Source: Dimorphilus gyrociliatus
Lineage: Eukaryota; Annelida; Polychaeta; Dinophilidae
Length of the DNA stretch: 64,000 bases
Reading direction: 5' to 3'
NCBI GenBank assembly: GCA_904063045.1
Contig: CAJFCJ010000051.1
Location: forward strand, 1-64,000
Every line of letters begins with the position of its first letter. The stretch's first letter is position 1. A program made the position numbers and the translations under genes. The notes below the pieces were generated by a model, which saw only the letters and a program-made list of their open reading frames with translations, searched no databases and was not told where the DNA came from. Of the stretch, positions 48,250 through 58,300 are shown piece by piece.

Positions 48250-51176
48250 GGGGGTCATGGAAAACGTCCACAATGGAAAACGTCCACAATGGAAAACGTC
48301 CACAAATTTATGGAAAACGTCCACAGACAATATGGAAAATGTCCACACAAATATGGAAAATGTCCACAGATTAAATGGAAAACGTCCACAAGTAAAATGG
48401 AAAACGTCCACAGCTGAAATAGCAAATGTGCACAACTTTAATAGAAAGAATTTTCTTAACATAAAACCAAAAAAAATATTTACAACAAAGAACTTGAAAA
48501 TTAATTGATAAAGGATTAGTGAGATATCTTAAAAGTATAAGAAAAATATTCATTTTATACCAGTTTTCTTTTCTAGTTATATCTACTTCCTGTTTTTTTA
48601 AGCTGTTTACTTTTGAGGAAAATTCATTGAAACTGCTTTAAAACTGGTGTTATATATGTGTAATAATTGTAAGTATTATTTTTCTTTATTTATCATAATG
48701 TATTATTATTAATTGGCAGGTAAAAAGTAGCGAATTTTGAATTAAATGAATGTTTTAAATGTAGCATTACATCAGGATTCAAAATGGCAGCATGCAAAAG
48801 TTGTAACAAACACTTTTGTGGAAAGGAAAAGCAAATGAAATGTGTACTATGCAAATACATATTCCATGTCAAATGTATTGAAGGTCAGACTCTGTGAATA
48901 ATTTCAGTTTCACATTTTAAATATTACTTTTTAAATAGGAAAATATTGCACTCAATGCAAAGAAATAAACAATAAAGAAGTTATTATACAACTGAATAGA
49001 TGCAAATTCAAAAAAACTCAGCAGAATGAATTGAATGAAAGTAGTGCTATGCAAATGATAATGCCACCATCACAAATTGCACCTCAAGAGGAAGACATTA
49101 ATGACAAATTTACTTCTCCAAAACCATCTGATATTAATTTTTCCTTTCATTTTGGAGTTTATCAAGAGCACAGGATAGCAGATGAAATGGTTAATGATGA
49201 AGAACATATTGCAGATTTTTCTAGTGAATATGCAGTGTCAACAGAAATTCCAGAAACAGTACCTGACTTTTGCAATGAAGTGGAAATTTCAACTGAAAAT
49301 GATCAAGTATTTGAAAAAAGCATGTGTGATGAAATTGAGCCATTCAAAATTCTTGAAAAGGCAAGTGCTAAAGGGAAAAATGTGTTGATACATAATGGAT
49401 ATTGGTATACATTAAAGTGTAATCGTGGTGAAACAACATACTGGACTTGTGGTGTAAGAACAAAGAAGCAAAAGTGCAAAGCTGCAATTACTGAATTGAA
49501 TTACTCCTATACATTATCTAAAGCTGAGCACTTTCACAGTCCTGTTAAAGACATTGAAAATAAACTTATTTTGAAAAAGAATGTCAGGGAGAAAGGCAAA
49601 GTTAATGTTCATCAAAATGGGAGAAGCATTGCAGAGGAAACTCTAATTGAATTCAACAAAAATGAATCTTTACCATCAATAAAATCTTGCATTGAAGTTG
49701 TTAACTATCACAAAAGAAAAAATAGACCAAAAGAGCCTACTGGTTTAAGATTTATTATAAAGCAAATGTTCTTACCAGAAAACTTCTTGAAAGTGGATAT
49801 TTTTGAAAAGCAAACAAGAGTAGTAATATTTGCAACAGACCATCAACTTAATCTTTTACAATCAACAAATATTTGGTTCCTTGATGGAACATTCAAACCT
49901 GCAAATGATCCATTCAAGCAATTATACTCCATTCATGGATTTCTAAAAAAAGATTCAGAATTGAAACAAGTCCCTCTCTTATTTGCATTCTGCTCATCCA
50001 AGAAAAAATCAGCTTATAAAATTATATTCAAGGTAAATAAGATAAATTCAAAATGTATTTCTTTAAATACTGTTAATATTTTATAGGCTGTTTTTAAACT
50101 GACTAATGGATTTCAACCAAAAACTGCCATGCTAGATTTTGAAGAGAGTGCATGGAGAGCTATGAGTGAATTAGCACCTGATGTTAACATAATTGGATGT
50201 CTTTTTCACTGGTGTCAAGCAATTTACAGAAAGATTGGGGTAATGTATAAATAAAAAGTTTTTTATAACTTTTTAATAGTTTTTATTCAATCATTTATTA
50301 ATAATAGGAGCTTGGACATCAATCACAATATAAAAATCGCACAGGAGAATGGTTTGCAATGAGACTACTCCTCTCTCTACCATTTCTACCATCAGATCAC
50401 ATCAAACATCAATTTGAAAGTATAAAAGATTATCTGCAAGAATGTAATGAGTTATCTCAACTGATTTCTTACATTCAAAATACATGGATTGATAGTACAA
50501 TTTGGCCTCCATCAGCTTGGTCATGTTTCAAAAGAGCAATTCGCACAAACAATGATCTGGAAGGCTTCCATCAAAAATTTAACTCATCTTTTGGGAATAG
50601 AACATCATTTTACACAATTGTTCAAAAGTTGAAACATGAAGCAGATCTAATCAATGTGTTTGAAAAGCTTCTATCTGAAAAGAAAATCTGCAGAAATCAG
50701 AGAAAAACTTATAAGCATCTACAAAAAAAAATCTTTGAAGCTTGGGAAAGTTTTGAAAGATCTGAAATGAATGTTTCTCAACTACTGCAACTTTGTTGTT
50801 CAATTTATCATCCATAATGTGTGATTTTTGAAGTTTAAAATGTTAGTTTCTAGCACTGTTTACTTTACTTTTCTTGTAATGTAACATTTTACAATTAGTT
50901 GCTAAATACATTTTCATAAGTTTGATAAGTTCTGGTGTACATAAAAATTTATCAATAACTTTATTTAAATATTCATTTATAATATACATTTACCTAAGAA
51001 TTACACTTTTTCTCTTTTAAAGATATTTGTAGTGGTTGTGGACGTTTTCCATATATTTGTGGACATTTTCCATATTTCTGTGGACGTTTTCCATATTGTC
51101 TGTGGACGTTTTCCATAAATTTGTGGACGTTTTTCATTGTGGACGTTTTCCATTGTGGACGTTTTCCATGACATCC
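48250..51176 (+). mobile_element. MULE-2: Mutator-like DNA transposon with tandem-motif TIRs
   Basis: A 2.9-kb element with perfect 9-bp duplications. Left ends (48250-48412) hold eight tandem copies of ATGGAAAACGTCCACA with variable 0-9-bp spacers. The right end (51028-51176) has the inverted array (TGTGGACGTTTTCCAT). Terminal bases are GGGGGTCATGG and, reverse-complemented, GGATGTCATGG. Same gene structure as MULE-1 but an unrelated terminal motif. Confidence 0.93.
48784..50817 (+). CDS. MULE-2 transposase: PHD-like finger + FLYWCH + DDE, 618 aa
   Basis: Four exons: 48784-48883, 48939-50032, 50087-50239 and 50308-50817 (TAA). Exons 1 and 3 have exactly the same lengths as in MULE-1 (100 and 153 nt), and the total is again 618 residues. 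The zinc finger is CKSC…CVLC…FHVKC…CTQC. The FLYWCH finger is KNVLIHNGYWYTLK, YWTCGVRTKKQKCKA, then H.H. Likely DDE residues lie in IWFLDGTF, AMLDFEES and NNDLEGFHQ, with CLFHWCQAIYRKI between. It appears intact. The protein is clearly paralogous to MULE-1 but well diverged, consistent with two separate element families. Confidence 0.92.
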
Positions 51177-51185
51177 AGACTCTAT
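51177..51185 (+). repeat. Target-site duplication, right copy, MULE-2
   Basis: AGACTCTAT, exact match to the left copy. Confidence 0.92.
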
Positions 51186-52359
51186 TACCAGTATCTCGAC
51201 CCTACGTTCTATAGTAATTAGAGGGTAACCTTTCAAAAATCGCAGGTATAACAATCAGGTAAGTCACTTTTCATAAAATGTAACAGAAGAAGACCTAGAT
51301 TCAATTCTATGTTCCTTCCTCTGTACATATATGGCCAATCCTATTTGCATGGGGCGGTCCAGAGCCCTATTCATTACCGCACCATGAAATATAACTGAAT
51401 CTAAGATAAGGGGTGATTTCACCTCCAATTTGGACTTAGAATATTTTTGAAAAATTTATTGACTTTTTTCAGTCGAAATTTTTCTAAGTCCAAAACCTAA
51501 CACTGTGTTAGGCTGGACTTAGAATATTTTCGGAAAATATTTTTTCCAAAATCTTTCTAAGTACCCAGGCGAATGTAACGTTTTTACAGGTAATTAACAT
51601 GACAATGAACTTAGAAAATTAATGATTTTCGCGAAATCTTTACAAGTCCAGAGCCTCAGTGAAGGCCAATTTTTCAAAATCGTCGGATTGCTTTCAAACT
51701 TGAATCCAAGCTTGCCCCTACGTTGGAAAGATAGAAAAAAATATTTTTATTTTTCTACCCGAACTCGGAAAATTTTCGATTTTCGAAGCTCAGCCACTCC
51801 TGAACTGTAAGAGCTACATGGTCGTGTAGCATATCAGTGAAAAGCTCTTTTCGAGCTCTATCACCTCCAACAAAATTGAAACGTCTAGGATGACGCATAA
51901 CGAAACTCCTAAACGGCCCAGATTTGGGACATTTTTGTCACATCACTGATTTTTTTGGATCAAAACTAACTCTTTGATATATATATCCTTAGGGTACTAT
52001 GTAGCATAAGGTCTGTAGACCCATGTTAAACTTTCAACCCCTTATATATATCAGACACACTTGTTCCTGTATGTAAGGAATACACTGAGAGATGGTTGAA
52101 GGTAGAGGTTATGGTTACATTAGACTGCTCATGTATGATTGTCAATGGGTTGTCTTTGTGTTGATTGGGAAACCAGAAGGGACCTTTTGTTGGGGAACTT
52201 TTGTTCACTGCCAACTGTCAACCATCTGTTCTCTCATAGAGAGGTGTCTCCCCACAAATTACCCCATTCTTTATTATTTAACAATTGTTCAGAACAGGTC
52301 CCATGTCTGTCCAGTCTGTACCTTCTTCTCTGCTGAGTTAAGTGTTGGTTCCATTATCT
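51186..52359. other. Noncoding remainder of interrupted unit F
   Basis: Continues the sequence split by MULE-2. It contains local inverted words (GGACTTAGAATATTTT at about 51435 and 51517, with TTTTTCTAAGTCC at 51480). No ORF supported. It ends at a TTAGGG-type junction near 52360. Confidence 0.45.
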
Positions 52360-52450
52360 TAGGTTAGGGTTAGTTGTAAAGTTTCACTAATTTGTATCTT
52401 TTTAGGGGGCTATAGCTTAGGGTTAGGATAGGTTAGGGTTAGGGTTAGGG
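52360..52450 (+). repeat. Telomeric-repeat block (degenerate plus (TTAGGG)3)
   Basis: GGTTAGGGTTAG at 52362-52373, degenerate copies at 52417-52432, and three exact TTAGGG at 52433-52450, all reading rightward. They directly abut the 3' end of unit G. Confidence 0.93.
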
Positions 52451-53052
52451 TTTTTGTAATGTTGAACTAGATACTAAGATCTAAGTTCTGATGAAAGTTG
52501 AATAACTTCCACCAAAGTTTCAAGAGATTCCACAATGGTATGGAATGCAAGAGTAAGAACACTCTGTACAAGTAAGACTATCTACAACTGATTGATGAAA
52601 AATGTTCAGTTTATGTTTTAATTTTTTGATGGTTACTAAGAATAGTTGACCTACCATGGTTTCGTCTTCCCCTTTTGCAAAGACTCATCAGGGTCATTTC
52701 AGAAGATAGCTTCACTTACACTACCTTGAAGGGGAGGTCAGGACCAATTCTGCAATTGTATCCTGCCTTGCATTCCATTTTTGTCATAAGATTGATGAAT
52801 GTGTATATATTGAATGGAAGAGGGAATGTTTTGTAACTGTATGTCTAATGATGTTTGTGTGTGTTTTTTGTAATGTCAACTTGTGGAAGTTGAATTTTGT
52901 AATCAATGTATGTTTGTTTGCATGAATGAACATATGAGTATTTTTGTGTTTTGTAATAATTTTTGTTTTAATTTTTTTGTAAGCTGGATGATCAGACATA
53001 GAATCCAACTTGTACTGTTCTTCAAACCCCTTGACTCTCCTTACTTCTGATT
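52451..53052 (-). mobile_element. Chain unit G, 5'-truncated copy of unit H's 3' end
   Basis: From TTTTTGTAATGTTGAAC onward about 315 bp is nearly identical to 53056-53393, including hammerhead copy 5. Beyond that it diverges, then ends at GATTAGG before unit H. No ORF. Confidence 0.8.
52648..52695 (-). ncRNA. Hammerhead ribozyme, copy 5
   Basis: Minus strand: GACC-CUGAUGA, stem II GUCUU/AAGAC, GAAA, stem III ACC-AU-GGU (palindromic), cleavage triplet GUA, GGUC. Full consensus core. It sits 197 bp from the last TTAGGG. Confidence 0.9.
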
Positions 53053-53256
53053 AGGTTTTTGTAATGTTGAACTAGATACTAAGATCTAAGTTCTGATGAA
53101 AGTTGAATAACTTCCACCAAAGTTTCAAGAGATTCCACAATGGTATGGAATGCAAGAGTAAGAACACTCTGTACAAGCAAGACTATCTACAACTGATTGA
53201 TGAAAAATGTGTGTTCAGTTTTTGTTCTAATTTTTTGATGGTTACTAAGAATAGTT

Positions 53257-53304
53257 GACCTACCATGGTTTCGTCTTCCCCTTTTGCAAAGACTCATCAG
53301 GGTC
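53257..53304 (-). ncRNA. Hammerhead ribozyme, copy 6
   Basis: Identical in core and stems to copy 5. It is placed in the 3'UTR of the reverse-transcriptase-bearing unit, 202 bp from its terminus. Confidence 0.9.
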
Positions 53305-54168
53305 ATTTCAGAAGATAGCTTCACTTACACTACCTTGAAGGGGAGGTCAGGACCAATTCTGCAATTGTATCCTGCCTTGCATTCTATTTTAGTTGGATGA
53401 TTGTGTTTTAGAGGATACATGTTTGTAATTTTAATTTTGGAACAGATTTTTTTCTTTGTACAATGTTTGAGTTATGTAGACTGTATAAAGTAAATTCATA
53501 TTTGTCTGATAAGTCTTATTTCAACAAGGAAGAAATGGCTTTGTTTAATGAATTAATTTTGAATGGATATGGTTTTTACTTGACAAAGAAACAAAAATTA
53601 CTTCAAAGAAACAATATTGTACTTTTCTTTGAACAGATAAATTATAGAAATGTATAACTCACCCTGGTTTTCTTACACGTTGTGTTCTGAAAATTTCTTC
53701 CTAATGCAGCCTGTAGAAGGTTTTTGGGTTATTTTTGTCTTTGTTTTGTTGTTTCTTGAGGCTGATTTCTTTTTATGATGGTATTTTTTTTCAACTGATG
53801 ATATGTGGCTTGTTGTTACCCTTTTATAGGTGGTGGTTATGCAATTGACATATATCAAGATATTGCATTTTTTCTTGAAGGGCATGTTTTACTGTGTAAG
53901 TCCTTCCTGGGATATGTCTGTTGACCATCTGTTGCTTCTATATGGTAAAGTAAATACAAGGGATTTATGATGGACCTACAAATTTAATGAACTACAATAA
54001 ATGTATTTTTTTTGGTCTAAACAAACACAACATCAAAATGGACTAATATAATGTATGTTTTCTAAAATTGCTTTTTTCTTCTTAGGCTTGATAAAATTAT
54101 TCATTTGAAATATAAACATGCAAAGAATTAATAATTTTTATGGTTGAAAGTAACACTTCTGATTAATT

Positions 54169-55230
54169 TTACTGTTGATTTGAAGCTTGGAGAATTGGTC
54201 TGTTTAATTTCTTTTTTCTTCCAGTTCTACTTTGTTGTTGTTGAAAGACTTCTTTACACTTGACCATAATTTCATTGGTAATCAAGTGTTGAACAATATT
54301 TCTCAAAGAAGACATCTTTCCAGGCAGAACAATACCATGAAAAGGATCTCCTCTTATGATGGTATTAATATCAATAATTTTTGTAAACATGTTGTTCAAG
54401 TTTTCAGATTGTGAGGCTGGTTGTTGATGCAGATCACTTTTTTTGATGTTATATTGCATAAATAATAAGCATTCATTAGTAACTCCAGTGCTTTTATACA
54501 AAGCTTTAAAATTATCATCAGCATCATTAATGGTGTTAAAGGGAATGTGAAGTGCTGTTATATGACTTTTTATTTTCCATTTGGATATAATTTCTTTACA
54601 ATTTTGAAAGGTTAAGCCAGAAATGTTTATAATGAGAACAGTTCCAAAAAAGCTGATGTTTCTTTTAACATCTTCTACCTGAATTAAATCTAAGTCACCC
54701 AAACTTTCATCACTTAAAAGAAGTAAATTAATTTTGTTGGGAAATCCTACAGCTGGTTGTTGTATTTTCATAAGATTGGTAATTTCTTCCTTTCCAAGAT
54801 TCACTCCAATTTCTGTAAAAGATCTTACCATTTCATTAATATTTGAATTGTGTTTTCTATTAATTTTCATGGTATTGTTATATTTTAGAATATCATCAGT
54901 TTCATTAAGTTGTTGTAAAATCAATTCTACCAATTGTTCCTTGTTGATACTATTTGATATGCCTTCTTCATTAAGCCACAATTTTTCATTGCAAAATTTT
55001 TTAAACTTTAACATTTTTTCTACAACATCTTTCTCATATTGACTTGGATCAAAAGTTGGTGGGTGAATTTTATTGTCTCTTTTAAACCTTTGAAGATGAT
55101 TATAAAAAGTTCCAAAATTGAAAAATTGTTCAAAAGAACATTGCAGGAAATGTTCCATTTCAATTGTTTCATTGATGATTATTTGGTCATTTTCTACTCT
55201 TTGAACTTGATTTGGTTGCATGTTTGCCAT
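54169..55230 (-). CDS. PLE accessory protein: helical N-domain + SGNH/GDSL-like domain, 353 aa
   Basis: An intact ORF starting 167 bp after the reverse-transcriptase stop, same strand. N-part: residues about 25-110 are predominantly helical (FEQFFNFGTFYNHLQRFKRD; EKDVVEKMLKFKKFCNEKL). The C-part opens with INLLLLSDESLGDLDL, continues with GTVLIINISGLTFQN and ITALHIPFNTINDADD, and ends with IRGDPFHGIVLPGK. A hydrophobic strand plus SDES (GDS-like block I), a TND-like block III and a DPFHG block V suggest an SGNH/GDSL esterase fold, but the usual catalytic Gly-Asp-Ser is altered. The basic C-terminus (RTGRKKKLNRP) could bind nucleic acid. Fold assignment is inference; the ORF itself is solid. 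GDSL esterase ORFs occur in rotifer Terminons. Confidence 0.7.
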   Translation of the reverse strand: MANMQPNQVQRVENDQIIINETIEMEHFLQCSFEQFFNFGTFYNHLQRFKRDNKIHPPTFDPSQYEKDVVEKMLKFKKFCNEKLWLNEEGISNSINKEQLVELILQQLNETDDILKYNNTMKINRKHNSNINEMVRSFTEIGVNLGKEEITNLMKIQQPAVGFPNKINLLLLSDESLGDLDLIQVEDVKRNISFFGTVLIINISGLTFQNCKEIISKWKIKSHITALHIPFNTINDADDNFKALYKSTGVTNECLLFMQYNIKKSDLHQQPASQSENLNNMFTKIIDINTIIRGDPFHGIVLPGKMSSLRNIVQHLITNEIMVKCKEVFQQQQSRTGRKKKLNRPILQASNQQ

Positions 55231-55397
55231 TTTGGAAGATCTAAATACAAGAAATTTTTATTGTAAAAGTTTTTGCAATTTTGTAACATAATACAAAAAA
55301 TAATTTTAAATGAAGAAAGATAGACTACATGAACATAGGCTACACTGAACAGAATTAATCATTCTAAACTAAATCCTTCTAAAAATGTATTCAAAGC

Positions 55398-58300
55398 TTA
55401 AATTTTCTTCTTAATCCTACGTCCAGTTCTAATTATTTTCTCCACAGCAGTTGTTGGTTGTAAATCATCTGTTTTATCATCCATCTTTCTTTTTGTGGCA
55501 AACTTTCTTGTTATTGTATCAAATTTAGGTCTTTTCTCTGGTAGAGAAGAAGGAGTAGTAGAGTTAGATGTATTATCAGACACATTTTTTCTTTTGTAAA
55601 AATGTTTGATTGTAGGTGGTACAGCTTTATTCATTGAATCTTGGTATTTTTGTGGTGTTTCCTTATCTGATGAACTCTTTTTATCAAATAAAGATGATAT
55701 ATTGTGTTTTTCCTGTTTAAAGTAAACATTGTTATTAATTAATTTGAAATAACTACTGACATTGTTTGTAAAAGCAAATATCAGGGGAATATTTTTATAT
55801 ACCAAATAATTTTTTCCAAAATTTCTATAAGTTATTGCTATTTTTTTTAATAAGGGTCCAATATCATTTCTATATGGAATAACAAATGGTACTCTTGTAA
55901 AAACTTGACAACTGGTGTATCTGGCTAAACCAAAGGGATAATAAAGAATATGTTTCATATTCAAGTGATAAACATATCTATTAATTTCAACAGTTGATAT
56001 ATCTTTTTCAATTTGTTCATAGGGAAATATTGTTATGTTTAATTGATTTTCTGCAAAATGTTGATGTTGTATAAAGTTTTCAACAAGCTCATCATTTTTT
56101 AATTCTAAATATTTTCTTAATAGAAGGTGTCTTAGTGTTTGGAATATGTTGACTTTGGTATATTGTTCTTGTAAGTGGAAATACATCAATTGTGCACATT
56201 CTTTACATTGTAGAAGAAATATTTTTGAATTTTTTGTTATCAAGTCTATTGAATTTTTCCTATAGAAGAAATTTAATCTAAGAGGGCAGAATATCTTTTC
56301 TCTGGTGTTAAAATATATGTTTAAGTCTTCAGGAATGCAAAGATTCTTATTTCTATTTTCTTCTAAATTGTATTGGTATTTTTCTTTCTTGTATTTTTCT
56401 TCAAGCACTGTATTTATTGCCTTCCGAATTTCTTTTGATGTGTAGCCTTGGTATAAAAGAGGTTTCATTACAGTTTGACAAGTTTGAAAAAAAAGAAATT
56501 GTGAGGAGCTATTGTTAAGAAATCTTTGAAATTGAGATTTTAGCAGTCCTTTAAAAACATGCTTGGGATGAAGAGAACTCTTGTGAAGTTGATGAAAAGT
56601 ATCACATTCTTTAAAGAAAGTCATATAATCAAGTTGATTGTTTGAAAGAAATCTTGTTCCCTTAAAGAGAGTTAAATCTAAGAAATTGATGCAATTATAG
56701 CTGACAGTTTCTTCAAACTTTAAATTTTTCAATATATTATTTGCTTTCTGAAGATACTTGTGAAATTCAGGCACTCCACTTGTCCAAATTAAGAAAATAT
56801 CATCCAAATATCTCTTGTAAAATAGAGGCTTAGGCTTAATATTAAAGAGGTATAATTCTTCAATCCAAGCCATCCATATATTTGCATAGGCTGGAGCATA
56901 ACTTTGACCCATTGCACAACCACTTTTTTGCAAGTAAATATTGTCTATAAATTTAAAGTGATTCTTATGTAAGTTGAATTTGAGAAGTTCAATGAGAAAC
57001 ATGTCAGGCCTCTCCTGGGAAGGATATTTTTCTAAGAAATATTTTATAGCTTTTAGTCCAGTGTAAGTATCAATATTGGTATACATACTTTTAATATCAA
57101 ATGTCACAAGGAGAGAATCATCTGGAATTTTTATTCTATCCAGTTCATCTAAAAGGTGTTGAGAATTGCCAATATATGAAGAATGCAGCATGCTAATTGG
57201 CTTGAGGTAATGAGCTAAATATCTTGATATTTCATAGGATTCTGTTCTTAAATTACTAACAACAGGTCTGCCTTTAGGAATTTTTCCTTTTATTAGCCAT
57301 TGATCTGGTTCTTTATGAATTTTCGGCAAGCCATAAAATATTCTATTTTCAAAAGAATGCTTCCTTGTAGATACAGAATTTAACAAATGTTTATATTCTT
57401 CTTCACATAAACAAACTTTAAATGTTTCAATTAGGTCTTTATAATACTTCACAGATTTTTGTAAAAACTGGTCACCACAAATATTAATATTTGAACTTGT
57501 TGATAATTGACAATATTGTTTATTATTAGAGAGTAATTGATTGCACATGTAGACATAATCTTCGGTGTTTTGTATTACAATACAAGATCCTTTATCTGAT
57601 GGTTTAATTACAATGTTTAAGGATAAAAACTTTGTTAATGACCTGAAGAATTCCTTGTCAAATTTTCTATATTTATTGAAATTGTCTTTAAAAATATTAT
57701 TCTGTATTGCTTTTTTACAACATTTAAAAAATTGCATCATATTATCACAGTCATCATCACTCTCTTCTGTATCATCTTGTTCATCTATGTAAGATATCAC
57801 TTTTTCACATTCCTTTGGTTTCCATTTATTTTTAATAAATCTAAGATTTCCCACTCTTGTTTGACTATTTTGTTTTTTAATAATTGATAGCTTTTTAAAA
57901 AATTTCTCTAAATTGAATAGTGTATATTGTTTCCATTTTGTTGGTTTAACATGTTCATACACAAACTTTAAACCCAATTTTAAAAAATTATTAATATCAT
58001 TAGGAATCTGATATTTGCTTAAATTAACAATGTACTGAGTATTTAATTGTCTATAGAAAGTTAAAAATGCTACCTTGTTGATTGTTGCATCCATTTCACA
58101 GTTTCTCTCATTGGGATGTTTGCTAATTTTGTGTAAAGTTTTCATTACCAAGTCAATAGAAAACTCTTGAGCTTTCTTGGTTAAATGCTTGGATTTGGAG
58201 TTTCCAGTTGGATTTTCCAAATATCCCAATTTTCTCATGTCTGTCAAATCAATAAGAGAGGCTTGATTATTTATAGCCTTTTGAATATCTTTACAGGAAG

